From Latrodectus hesperus (Eukaryota > Arthropoda > Arachnida > Araneae > Theridiidae), in NCBI GenBank assembly GCA_037975125.1, contig CM075850.1, positions 73,761,890 through 73,825,889 of the forward strand: a DNA stretch of 64,000 nt. The letters are read 5' to 3'. Shown here one piece after another: positions 12,666 through 24,325 of the stretch. How positions within the stretch are numbered: the stretch's first letter is position 1; the number at the start of each line of letters is the position of its first letter. A program made the position numbers and the translations under genes. A model generated the notes under the pieces. That model was not told where the DNA came from. It ran no database searches and saw nothing but the letters and a program-made list of their open reading frames with translations.

Positions 12666-13928
12666 AAGGTTCTATTTTTGTTAGAAACATTGAATATTTT
12701 GTCTGTCAATTAATGAATACTACTATAATACAAGTCACAATGAGATGATTCATTAATAACCTAATAACACATATATATAATGAATCTATTTCACTCTGAT
12801 AATGAAATTAAATGATTATTTTTATACTTTCAGATAAATGTTTTCCAAATGTGATATTGCGACTTGAGTTATTAGAAATGTTTTAAATGTCTTGAAAATT
12901 GCAATTTTGAATATTTGAAATCACAAAATTTGCTCTAATCTCAATTATCTCTCATTTATTGTACTAGTTACTATTAAAATTAGTTAATACCATTTTAAAA
13001 TTAGTTAACATGAAGTTAGAAATAATTCTTTCTTGGAATACCAGGAAAAAGTGTTAAACCTCACAGAAAAATGAGAAAGATATTCATTTATTATATTTAA
13101 AAATAACATTTTAGTAGAATTATTTAATCAATGAAACCATTTAATTTCGATAGTATTAGACTAAATAAAGGCATTTCTTACCAGGCATTTACAAAATTAT
13201 GTAAATTCCTAACTATTCTTAGGTGTGGAATAAAAGAGTTAAAAAATTAAACCTATTTTTATCAAGAACTAAATATGAATTAAATACCCATCTTACTTCC
13301 ATTTTTTTATAGCTTGTTATAATATAAAGGATTGTGTTAACTATTAATATACATGACATTCTTAACTTTTTTTTAATGATACTCAATTTTAATATATTCC
13401 AATAGGTATAATTTTATTAATTTCCAAAAATAAAATAAAAATAAAATTCTACAAAATTTCTGAAAACATGTGTGATTTGTCATATATTAGCTTATCAGTT
13501 AATATAATTCACTTAAGAACAAATTATTGTTAATGACGAATTTTAGCAGTCATTAAATAATTATAATTTTTAAACCACAATTTTTTCAAACTATTTAATA
13601 GAATTCAAAATTTATTTTATAAGAAGTAAAAATTCAAAAATACTTTTGCTCACAATTCACTTTTACAAAAGCTTTTTTTTATAATAATAAGCCTTTTAAA
13701 TAAATATATCTACTTCATTAGGGTTCAATAATTTCAGATATCTTCTTAATTAATTTGCTTTACTATCCATACAATTTTTTGAATTCGTTTTTATTTCTTT
13801 TTCAAGTCAAAAAACAAAAGCATATTCAGACACGAATAAAGAAAATTTATCTCTAAAAAAATTTGTGTACGATGCAGATAGAAGTTATTAATTGTATTTC
13901 TAATACAAAAAGGTTAGGAAATACTAAT
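12666..13928. other. AT-rich intergenic DNA, nothing identified
   Basis: No coding or repeat structure that I can support. Confidence 0.5.
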
Positions 13929-14023
13929 TCAATACATTGAATAAAAAGCTCTTCCGGTAGCAATAATATCGATGCCGTTCCCCTTCCTGGAAACCAGTCG
14001 GCAGCTGTTTTTATTGGCTCTAT
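13929..14023 (-). CDS. Possible terminal exon of an unknown gene
   Basis: On the minus strand a good acceptor (gtttctttcag) is followed by a 95-base open stretch, clearly less AT-rich than its surroundings, ending in TGA at 13931-13929. In the frame fixed by that stop it contains RANKNSCRLVSR and GIDIIATGRAFYSMY. I do not recognise the protein. No partner exon was found upstream (above 14,030). The plus strand is also open across about 40 codons here, so the strand is not settled. Speculative. Confidence 0.25.
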
Positions 14024-14029
14024 CTGAAA

Positions 14030-16973
14030 GAAACATTGTTAAAAAAAAGTATTGATCAGATTTTATGACCAATGACAGATATTATTAGTCCTACACAATA
14101 ATTTTGTATCAGCAGTCATAATTAAAGGTAAGTCAGCATCATATCATAATTATTAATAGCATTGTTAGACCACAAAGACAGAACTTGATTTTATTATTTG
14201 ATATTGTTTTACAGAATTTGATTATTTATTTTTGAAGCACTGAATATTTTATTATTATATATGTAGATCATATAAAACATGATATTCTAACTCACTGCTG
14301 AAATTTAAGAAATAAAAATAGGCTTGTGTAATGAATTATTTTCATGTTTCGTTTTATTTTAAAAATGATTTAAAAAAATACCCTATTATCTCAATATTAA
14401 TTTTTTTTTATCAAATGTATGTTTTTTTTTACAATTTTGCAATAGAATATTAATCAAGAATTCAAATAACATTAAAATTTGGATATTTCAATCGATAAAA
14501 TTAATTTTTTGTGAAAAAATCATGTTAACAATAAATTTTTTTAAAATTGAAAACTCGTTTTTTTAATTAAATTTTATATTGTTACTTTTTTAAAATAAAA
14601 AATTTCCCGTATACTTCTCAAAACATTTCATGTTGAAACTCTGTTCCCTTTGTAGCATGCATTTATTGCATAAAAATTTCATTCAGACAGTATTGGAAAA
14701 AGAGCATTCGTTTTCGTAAAAATTAATTTTAGGAAAAACAAATTTAACGGTAATCTTGCTATACTTTAATTTTTTATAGAATTAATATTACCGTTGTTTT
14801 AAAATAATGCTATTTTTTGTCAACTTTTAAATTCATGAATATATTTTCTTTGTTATATTTTTCTTCTAAATGCCGTCACGACTTCTTCCTGTACGAGTTA
14901 TTATATGCATTAATGCATAATAACTTCAATGATTTTTTTAAATTTTACAATGCAAAAATGCTCTAAATTATAAAAATAATTGAAAAGAACTAAATTAATA
15001 TAGTCAAATAATATCACTTACAAATGAGTTTATTTATTTCTTTAAATAATATGAAAAAAATTTATTTCTAAAAATATTTATTTTCTAAGTGAAAAATAAA
15101 AAGATAAAAATATATGAAAAAAAAACATACATATATTTCGCATTTCTCTTAAAGTCAACTTAAATAATTATAATGCTAATACAAAAATTCAAAGGAACTC
15201 AATAAAAAAATAGCATAATAATTTATTTAATTTATATACCTATAAAATCAATAGCTTTTTATTTGAAATTTTAATAAATAGCCCAGTATTAAAAAATAAA
15301 AATATACTGATTGTAAAAAATGTCACATTTTTTTAAAAGTTAACCTAAACTTGAATTTTATAAAATCGTAAAATATTAATATCATTTCCAGATAATATAT
15401 TCTTAGAAATAACAAGTCTTTAAATTCTTAACTTGAAATTTCAAAAATGTAAGTCTTTAGACGAGAGAAGAAAGTGTTCTATTTATTAAATTATATATGT
15501 ACATTCATGTAAACAATTGACTTGAAGAATAATAATTGATATGAAATGCGAATTTTCTTTTCTCAGTTACATATAATTATGTTAATTATGCTTGGAAGAC
15601 TAATGATTAACATAAAAATGTATCATATGAAACTGTGAGAATAATTTACTTAAAAATGCATACTTATATATCAGACACCTATTTTTAAGTAAATTATAGG
15701 TTGAAAGAAGAATATATTTAACTTGTGTGAAATTATACTAAATGAATCTGAAATAATAATTTTTGTTAAACAAAATATTTGTGTGGGATAAATTTGAACG
15801 AAACAGTTTGAGAAACAGCTTAAAATGATTTTATTCGGTAGTAAAATTTGCATGCATCATTACAGTTCCTATATTTCAGATTAGTAGATATAAATAAGCT
15901 ATAGGTTAAAACTATTCAGAAAGACTGATTTTAACAAATTTGTGATCAAACCATTATTCTTAAATTATTTCAGTAGACTAACGGTATATCTCAAAAGAGT
16001 TAGTGTCACACGCACTGATATATCAATTAAATAAACTATAGCTTAAGACATCACCTTGGGCAATTAGCTGATGGTTCAGTTAAAATAACAATTTCAATAT
16101 AATCAATGTCTAACTACCATATATATATAAATTATAAATATAAACTATTGCTTAAGACTGCACTTTCTTAAGGATAGCTTAAATACAAATAATAGTCTTA
16201 TATTACTTGTATTTAATTAGTATATCTTATATTTAATTCGAATATCAGCATACTTATTGATAAAATAGCTGGATACACAAAGAGCTACAACTATTTCAAT
16301 TTCGATTCCCGTTAAATCTAAATCTTGTTCTGAATATAATATTAACATATAAATGAAAGAAAAGTATGTTAAAGATAACAACTCAAATGAAGATCATTGT
16401 TTGCTCAGGATAACTCTAAAATTATATAGAAAGTTTCGTATAAAATTAGGGCTATTCAGAGTGATTAATTTTCATTTTGGCTCTTCAACATTACAATATT
16501 AAAAATCCCTTTCATTTCTCAAATATATTACGCCATTTAAAATACTATCTGATAGTTTACCCGAACCAAGATCTCGACTACGCTCAGGCTCTATAATTGC
16601 CTCAAAAAGACAGGACAGTTATGCAGAGCAGCTTATTATGAAAATTCAAGTTTATGATTTATGTAAGGTGTGCCATGAGTAATTATTTTAGTCTTTCACA
16701 CATACAGCTTCATGCTTAAGATTGCATAAAGAAGTTGCTTTGAATCTACTTGATGGTCAAGGTGAAAATTTTTGATATAAGGAAGTACTAAAACAAAATC
16801 AATAGATTTTTACAGTCCCCACAATCAAAATGATACCAAGATTATTGCTAAATTTAAACTATTCGTGTATAGTTTATGGCTTCCTTATTTTTACGATTGC
16901 TTTTAATAGGGTTTCAATAGACTAATTTTCTTAGAGGATTTTCGCAACTTACATTACGCACAGTACGACTCTA
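14030..16973. other. AT-rich intergenic DNA, nothing identified
   Basis: Among the most AT-rich parts of the window. No gene, RNA or mobile element could be supported on either strand. Confidence 0.55.
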
Positions 16974-17148
16974 AATAGTATCGATTTGTAATTCGAAGAG
17001 TTTTTTTATATATTTCTTCATTTTACCAAACATAGAAGTCAATTGCTGGTTTGAAAACACAATAGTATCGATTTGTAATTCGAAGAGTTTTTTTTATATA
17101 TTTCTTCATTTTACCAAACATAGAAGTCAATTGCTGGTTTGAAAACAC
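16974..17148. repeat. Tandem duplication of an 87-bp unit
   Basis: The segment 16974-17060 is repeated at 17061-17148, identical except for one extra T in a T run (starts aatagtatcgatttg, ends ggtttgaaaacac). The near-identity means a recent duplication or an assembly artefact. Confidence 0.93.
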
Positions 17149-17399
17149 AATTGTAAGCGAATTCCTATGACTTTTCCTGCACTTTGAACAACCCCTTAAT
17201 ATCCTTTTTATACAAGACATATAATAGATCAAAAGACTTCCAAGTATGGTGAGATACACATATCCGATAATATTCGACTATTTTTCTTAAAAAAATGTTT
17301 TTCGGAAATACTGGAGTAAATGCTTGAAATAGGGGGCCAATCACATTCACCTTATTGCACCACTGCATGTGATTCAAAATATATTGTGCTTGTCACAGT

Positions 17400-17720
17400 T
17401 TTGAACCGTTTGGCTGGATCATGAATCTCTGCTGCATAGAAAAGCAGATTCAGTCTGTTGCACAACATTGGTTATCTGATCATACCATTCAATATCATTT
17501 GCAGCCGAGTAAAGTTTGTAAGGCTACCATTTCTTGTTTACCTTTGATACAAAACCACAGGCGTTTGTGCCACTAAAGGTGTGAATGACTGACCCACATG
17601 GGCAATGGAAAGGAACATCAACTTTATTGATGAATCTCCCTTCGTCTTGCAATACCACACTTATCGGATTTAGGTATTATCGGATGAGGACATCATGGGG
17701 GGAGACTGAAATTATTGTTT
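17400..17720 (+). pseudogene. Highly decayed Tc1-like transposase scrap
   Basis: Pieces of a Tc1-type protein appear in shifting frames. QNHRRLCH recalls the linker before the catalytic core. After a frameshift near 17610, MERNINFIDESPFVLQYH matches the family motif around the first catalytic Asp (the pattern W-x-x-V-x-F-T/S-D-E-S-x-F). Stops and at least one frameshift interrupt it, and nothing after 17720 continues the match. The motif makes the superfamily likely; the boundaries are rough. Confidence 0.6.
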
Positions 17721-18055
17721 ATGAATTATTATTATTCGGAATGAAATTATTGTTTGCCTCGTATTATCTTTTATTCAGCTGTAGACTATTTTTATATTAT
17801 GTTGTAAATCAGTGGATTCAAAAAATAAATATCATAAAATATATTTTTCATGGCAAAATAAAAAAATATTTTCCTTTATTTTGGATGAGTTTAAAAATTA
17901 AAAATTCTCTCGAATCTTTCACGTGAAATTTAACAAAAAGACTTATATTAATATAATAGTTTTAAATTACAATTGTTATTATTAAAGAACAAAAACTATA
18001 CTAATGAAGATTTTTAAAGATTGGTTTAATTCATCAAAACAGTGAAAACAAATTG
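17721..18055. other. AT-rich intergenic DNA, nothing identified
   Basis: Separates the Tc1 scrap from the Tigger relic. No features seen. Confidence 0.5.
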
Positions 18056-18421
18056 CAGTAGAATTCCGATCATCCGAATGAATTGGGACCGGACCCCAAT
18101 CGGTTTATCAAATATTCGGTTAATTGGATTTTTTCGGATATAAAGTCTATTTTAAATGATTTTTATGTTGAAAATGGAAAAAAAAATATTTAAAGAAAAT
18201 TTAATGAATTAAAGAAAAATGTAACATTTTTACATGATAACTACTTACAAATAATGTTCATTAATACAGTATGCATGTACAGTGCTGTAAATGAAAGTCA
18301 TTGTTTGCTGAACGTTTCGGTCACAGTAAGCTTTTTCACTTCTTTCATACGTTTTCGGACAGCCAAGTCTTAAATCGCGTGCATACGCTTGACAATGAGA
18401 GGTTGCACGTGGTCACACTCG

Positions 18422-19245
18422 CATACTTGCCAACATTAAAGGGAAAAAAATCAAGTAGATTCTACTGATTTTGAAGGAAAAAATCAGAAGACACTTACTA
18501 ACGACATTTTTGCTTGAATGTTGAAAACGGTAGTACCGCAAAAAGACAATTTTACTCTTTAGATTATACATTCTGAGAATGATTATGTTAAACATATTTT
18601 CTGTTAATCTTAATATTTGAATGAAATATTAACCAACCTTATAAAGGAGGTATGAGAAATAAAAGAATATACTACACACGCCTGAAAAAATAAACATCAA
18701 TGTTTATGTCCTAATATTTATTTTATAGGGCAACTTACTATTCTTGTGCAATTTATAAATATTAAACTTATAAAATTATATGAAAACATAAAATACATTA
18801 CAAAATATATTTAATTCAGTGTCAAATACTTTTGTAATTAAATTACTAATAACTAGTAATATTCATTTTAATCAAACTGCTTATATAAACAGGCACCTGG
18901 TGTCTGCTCTGAATATTAATTATATGACTGCCAACTCGTAAAAGTTTTTGGCACCCAAGTGGTTAAAGCACCTTCCTACTACGGCGGACAATTGAGGTAC
19001 GAAACTCAGGAGAGCACATTTTCATAATATCATAACATTATAACAATTACATTAGTGCGCCATCTGTTGACTATTTAAGCTACTAAAACAACTCAATGAC
19101 TTTTCTTCGGCAAAATTTTGGCTCTTTTTAAGTTTTTCACTGAAATTGCCAACAATCAGTAGATTTTCGTACATTATCAGGAAATCGGGAGAAATAATGA
19201 AATATCAGGATTTTCCCGATAAAATCAGTAAAGTTGGCAGCCATC
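18422..19245. mobile_element. 824-bp non-autonomous TIR element inside the Tigger relic
   Basis: The ends are inverted repeats: catacttgccaac at 18422-18434 and gttggcagccat at 19234-19245, with related sub-terminal segments (tgattttatcggga-like). The same six bases, cactcg, flank both sides (18416-18421 and 19246-19251), and removing the element restores the host frame. It encodes nothing recognisable. It may be a hAT-type miniature element with a partly decayed 8-bp duplication; the superfamily is uncertain. Confidence 0.65.
18950..19030 (+). repeat. Possible decayed SINE head
   Basis: gtggttaaagcacc resembles a polymerase III A box and ggtacgaaactc, about 40 bases on, resembles a B box. 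It lies inside the 824-bp element. Weak. Confidence 0.3.
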
Positions 19246-19370
19246 ACTCGGGTTTATGCTCTATCTCCTTCAAAGCTATTTAAAAGCAGGCAAATGCTTC
19301 ACTAGCTAATGGTCTCATGTCAGCTTCGACTTGGACATTAAGATCACCTTCTTAATCAACACTTTAAATA

Positions 19371-20197
19371 AACTTACCGTCATTTGCAATTTGAAATCTG
19401 AATGTGTGCAGTGTGTGGTTCGGCATTTTAAATTGCAAATTCCGGCCTAATTCCACCATTGAGAGCCAAATAATGTATGTAACTGTTGAGCGATACACAC
19501 AAATTTCATCAAAAATTTGAGCTAATAGTTTTAATGACTTTTTAGTTTGGGATTTGAAGGGTTGAATTCTGGAAAAAAGACTGTCAAACTTGCAGTGTTT
19601 TTATATCTCTTTGATTTCTAGCGTCTCAGCTCATTATTTGTAATCAAATTAATTTGGAATTATAAATTATTTTTATTAAAATTATTTACAGTGCTTATGT
19701 AAATTATTGTTATTTTTTATTTAGAGTTGAAACTGTTTATCATAAAAATTGTATTTAAATAATGAATTGTTTTAACTTTTGATTATATCTGATTTACCTT
19801 ATTTTTTTACTTTATCTATATTTCTGAACCACCCTGATCTAGCTATTTTTAACGTTTTGATCTTAAATTCATTCAAAAATTAATTACATTTCATGGCGCA
19901 TTTACAAATAAATAAAAATATGTAAATTGATAATCTTTAAAGGGTGTTTTAATCTTTGATATTTATTTTTCATATTTCATTGAATTATTTTTTAAACCGT
20001 GGTAGCATTTCTATTGCATATAAGCCCAATCCATAAATTTCCAATTAAAAGAGAGAGAGAGAGCAGACAGAGCGAGAAGAGAAAGAAATTAAATTTATTA
20101 AATTAAATATTATAATTCTTAAATAAACAATTTTTAAGTAAAGTTTAAAATTTCTGCGCATAAATCTCAGTTGAGAAACAATACAATTGCTCAATTA
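19371..20197. other. AT-rich DNA with a short purine tract
   Basis: No gene seen. A (GA)n-rich purine tract runs from about 20049 to 20090. Confidence 0.5.
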
Positions 20198-20247
20198 ATT
20201 CACGTAACAAACATCGGAACGCGTGTTCCGATGTTTCTTACGTGAAT
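20198..20247. repeat. Strong hairpin, 23-bp stem, 4-base loop
   Basis: Arms 20198-20220 and 20225-20247 pair at 22 of 23 positions around the loop gcgt. The stem has mixed composition (core acatcggaac) and CpGs, unusual in this AT-rich window. Confidence 0.9.
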
Positions 20248-21403
20248 GATGCTTGATGACGCTTATACGTCAGAATCTCCTAAGTCAATTTCTTTTTTCG
20301 ATTCCATACATCACGTGCGAACAGAACTTCGGAATTCCTTTCTAAAAAGGGAAGAATAGAAAACAAGGAAAACTGCCTTTCAGAAGTTCCAGCGCAAAGA
20401 ATCTTGAAATTCTGCCTGAGGGAAGTTCTACTTTAAACAAACCATTGTAAGTTTTATTACAGTTTATTTTTTTAAGATTTCTAAAAATTGGCACGCTTTA
20501 AGCAGTCTGAGAATAAATTGTTGTGTGTTGAACATTTCCAAGAAGCTTTAGGGGTGAAAATAGGTAAAGATTTTCTGCCATTAAGTAGGAATAAGCAACC
20601 TTAAAGTTGTAGCTATGAATTTTTTACTTATATTTATTAAAATAAAAGAGCAGTATAAAATGTAAATATTCCTTGAATACAGTTAAATAAAAAAGTAAAA
20701 TTTTAATGGGAATTTTGCCATTACTCTCTGTTTCACTAAATACTGAGTAAGTAGAACGGTGCACTGATTTGTGCAGATTGCCACTGAAAATTGAATCGTG
20801 TGCAGAATTTTGCAAGCATGCCTTAGGTTACCCATGCCAGATTTAGACCAAGCTGTAATTAAAAAAAAACATTATTTTAAGAATATTGTTTTAGATTTAC
20901 ATGATTCAAAAATTAAAAATTGAATTTAATACACAAAAGTTGTATTTAAATATAAAATTACTATAAAATTTAAGCATATAACTTAATTAACTCATGGCAC
21001 TCACATGAATTCAGTTATTTTTGTTGCTTTTTATATATTTATTATTAAAATAAAAATTAACTTTTATTGAAAAAATACAAAATATTCTTTGTGAACTGAA
21101 ATAACAGATGAACTCTATTACTAATTTTATGAACAGGTACTTTTACATTAACTCTTATAAATAGTAATTTTACAAAATACTTAAAGCTTAAAAAAAAGTT
21201 TAAAATTTCATAGATACTTTTTTAAAATATAATTTCTGTAGAAATAAATATGGTATAAAAGCACATAAGGAACGAGGAAACACTGATAAAAAAATTGAAT
21301 TTATACTAAAAGTGCCTTGTATATTATATGAATTTGATATTAATTTGTCATAAAGCCGAAAAAGGGTTTCTCGAATTACTTGAAGCACAGCTATTCCTGC
21401 TGA
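20248..21403. other. AT-rich intergenic DNA, no assigned gene
   Basis: At 20250-20450 composition is less AT-rich. A 38-codon open stretch around 20490-20602 contains KLLCVEHFQEALG, slightly reminiscent of the C-x2-H part of a THAP zinc finger, but the other zinc ligands are not visible. Confidence 0.4.
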
Positions 21404-21652
21404 GATCTGGTTGCGAAAGCAATCATTTTCGCAACCGGAAGTAATGAATTCTATATCGACTCAGCCGAATATCCGTCATGGCCGCAATGTCTTCCAAGCG
21501 TAATGATACTTTTGGATGCATTCTGCTGCCCTCATATATCTAAATTAAAAGGACTCGACCATTTTCTGGATTACAATGACGCAACCATCACTGTAATAAG
21601 ATACCATCATTTCCGCCAGTTGTGCCTAAAGCAGGACCTTATGATATCTTGA
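21404..21652 (+). other. Unassigned 82-codon open frame without a start codon
   Basis: A stretch open from just after TGA (21401-21403) to TGA (21650-21652), in a local dip in AT content. The translation has mixed composition (SAEYPSWPQCLPS, LKGLDHFLDYNDATITV) unlike chance frames here. No ATG lies near its start, so it would have to be an exon or a transposon relic. A 10-bp hairpin (21409-21418 with 21427-21436) overlaps its start. I do not recognise it. Confidence 0.25.
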
Positions 21653-23178
21653 ATTATTGTCCGGACATTTGAAATAAACAAATTTTTTGCTTTAGTTTTA
21701 TACTCATACTTTATTTAATGAAGACCTCTTAAAGTTTTTGCCAAATATATTAAAATTCAGTTCATTTTAAAGACTTAAAAATTTTTAAACGTTCTTCTAA
21801 AACAAACGTGTAAAAATTGTGTAAAACACAGAAAAAATTTACTTTGAAATATTATTTTAAGCAACACCAAAGTTCACAACTAATACTAACCAATACATTT
21901 AATTAAATTAGGAATAGGTATACAATTATATACTAGGAAAAATTATTCCATATTATAGTTATTGATATGGTACCTCAAAATCTCATCAGAATGTGAAAAT
22001 CACACTATGTGCAAGATCTCATTAACAAACATTATTACTATTTAGCATTTTTAAGTAATTTAGTTTTTTGATAGTATTTAGAGAATAATATTTTGTAATT
22101 GATCTTAAAGAGTATTCCACATATGCTCAACGGAATGTAATTTGAAGACATGACTGGTAATTTTACTAATCAAATTATCGCTTAAACGAGTCGTTTCTCA
22201 AACACGTTTTGTTTGATATAGATGAAGTTGGTATATCCTGCACCCATGTAAGCCCATTATCTTATTCACTGCAATGCATACTTGAACTTAGTGTTTTAAG
22301 CTAAATATCCTTTCTCATGAAGGTTTGTGTAGAAATCAATTCTAAAAATATTACGATTTCGAAAGTAAGACATGAAGAATCAAAGGAAGATATCATTATT
22401 TATATTTAAACAAAGACATTTGAAAATGGCATTGAAGTTGTTGCAGTGGTTTTAAGTTATCTTGTCTAAATTACAAAACAATATATTTTATTGGCTATCT
22501 TTATTCTTCTGTAACATCGGCAATTTTTTTATCACGGATTTGTATGAAAATCCCCATAATTTCAAACTTCGAAAAATGTTTAATAGACCGCCTTAAAATG
22601 ATTGATGGAATTTTAAATACCATTCCATTTTTGATATATATACATTTGTAACTGCACTTTTTAAGTGTGATTGTCGAGTCAAAATACAATAAATAGTCTA
22701 ATAGCCTATGGCCTACATGTTTAATGATTTCAGGAAGAAAACATTCGTTAGAACAACTGAAAATAAGTATCGCTTTTTGTATTCACAGGCATTAGGAAGA
22801 GAGAGTATTTTTTCCACATTTCTTACTTTGTAACACACATAAAAATACTCTATTATCTACGAGAATTTTACATTAATAGTAAATACATAATAAATACGGA
22901 AAAATGCGTACAACAGCTTGCAATCGTCTGATATATGTCAGCATGTCTCAGAAAATAACAGAATTTATTAGTCACCTTTCTCACTCATTTTTATTACGCA
23001 CATAAATAATTATGTTGAAAAATTTTATAAATACTTTTTTAATTTATTACATCAATATAAATAGTTAGACTGAAATAATTATAAATAATTTAAAATAAGA
23101 ATTTTTAAAACAATAACTTAATAATGTAGTAAAAAGAGAAAGGTATATTTTGATGCATTTGTAACACTCAAGCATTAG
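21653..23178. other. AT-rich intergenic DNA, nothing identified
   Basis: No plausible coding frame or repeat recognised. Confidence 0.5.
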
Positions 23179-23224
23179 TAAGCAGCATTTAACATAAGTA
23201 TTTCCTTATGTCAAATGCTGCTTA
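23179..23224. repeat. Hairpin, 20-bp stem
   Basis: Arms 23179-23198 and 23205-23224 pair at 19 of 20 positions (starts taagcagcattt) around a 6-base loop. Confidence 0.88.
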
Positions 23225-23347
23225 AAAAATTACAAATAATTAAACAAAAATTTTACAAAAAAAAAAAAATTCTATGATATTTATATTTATTTTGTCACTA
23301 ATTATTCATAAAAATAATTGCTATTTCAAAAGCTATATTTTTAAACG

Positions 23348-23350
<3 letters not shown>

Positions 23351-23423
<73 letters not shown>
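23351..23423. repeat. (AT)n microsatellite, about 73 bp
   Basis: Pure TA/AT dinucleotide repeat. Confidence 0.97.
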
Positions 23424-23427
<4 letters not shown>

Positions 23428-23819
23428 TACTAAAAAATTGAGTTTACTCAGTTCTTATAAATATTGTTAATTAATAGTTTTACATAATTCCATAAATTAG
23501 ACAGAAAGAAAACTCATTTCTTTGATTTTATAAATGGATAAAGGTAAATATTTGCTTTTTATACATCATTTTATTTTATTTTTTCCAAAATGATGCTTTA
23601 TATAATTTCATTAATAATATCGAAAAATAATATAATTTATCCATTTTTTTCAAATAAATTAAAATATTTTTTATATTTTCTAATTTAAGTAATTTGGAGC
23701 TTCTCTTGAATTTAGTCGCACTCCTTGAATTTAATTCGTAAAACAGAGAAAGCAAGTAACAAAACATGTATTATTAATTTCATAGGTATACAGTCCCTCT
23801 AAGTTGATTCCTACTCTGG

Positions 23820-24323
23820 CCACTAGCGGCATTCCATCTCCAACTAGTTCTGGTTGCCATAACAACGCTTAAACAAGTCCATGAGAAAATCATACTTCCC
23901 TGATCGTCCCTTTCAAAAACAACGTGGTCCTAAGGTGTGATGGTATTCTAAGTGCAGAGCTATCTAGTTTATTGCATTGAAAGAATAACACCAGATTAAA
24001 GTTTAACTTTCTAAACAAAACTACTTTTAAATTGTTTTGCGCGATTAGAGTTGAAACCATCGAATTCATAACATCCTTCTTTACAACGAAATGGTTTCCC
24101 TCGGAACAACTTTTTTCTTTTATTTATTTTGTTTTCTTCCTACCTGAAGTCCAAGGCCACGCGTTCCGCATGGCATATCGAAGTTGAAAGCTAAGTTCAA
24201 AGACATTCTTTTTGTTGTGACTTTAATTCAAATGATCACAGAAATTATGAACCATAAATTTATTCTGTAAATATGTCTTGAGCGATGTTATATGTTGGCC
24301 AGGATTAACGCCTACTGTTGAAA
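23820..24323 (+). other. Possible noncoding first exon and promoter region
   Basis: The stretch 23790-24320 is less AT-rich than its surroundings and ends in a near-consensus splice donor (gaaa then gtaagtat at 24324). At 23853-23866 gttgccataacaac fits the RFX-factor X-box pattern. A short frame starting MVSLGTTFFFYLFC opens near 24091 but stops after 18 codons. If it is an exon it is 5' untranslated. The next plus-strand coding sequence is the receptor gene beyond the gap, 7.5 kb away; a link is only a guess. Confidence 0.25.
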
Positions 24324-24325
24324 GT

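Larger units (their letters stand above)
18056..19370 (-). pseudogene. pogo/Tigger-like transposon relic, 3' part, split by an insertion
   Basis: Minus-strand remnant of a pogo/Tigger DNA transposon. The terminal repeat starts at 18056 (cagtagaattccgatc). Reading inward on the minus strand, the transposase C-terminus is recognisable: NVQVEADMRPLASEAFACF and ALKEIEHKPE above 19251, then CDHVQPLIVKRM and LAVRKRMKEVKKLTVTETF ending in TGA at 18298-18300. These two parts join in frame if the insertion at 18422-19245 and one copy of cactcg are removed. Several stops show it is dead. This C-terminal pattern (E/CD-x-V-Q-x-L-x-x-K-R then a basic tail) is known from Tigger/jerky-type transposases. The catalytic core and the other TIR are not present. 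Confidence 0.7.

Noticed and set aside
20490..20602. Possible THAP zinc-finger fragment (LCVEHFQEALG)
   Set aside because: Only a C-x2-H pair is visible, with a stop immediately upstream and no N-terminal C-x-C half.
23824..23835. CTCF-like site near gccactagcggca
   Set aside because: It is one or more bases short of the core consensus, so it could not be supported by eye.
24091..24147. Signal-peptide-like start MVSLGTTFFFYLFC
   Set aside because: It stops after 18 codons and no splice donor precedes the stop in frame.
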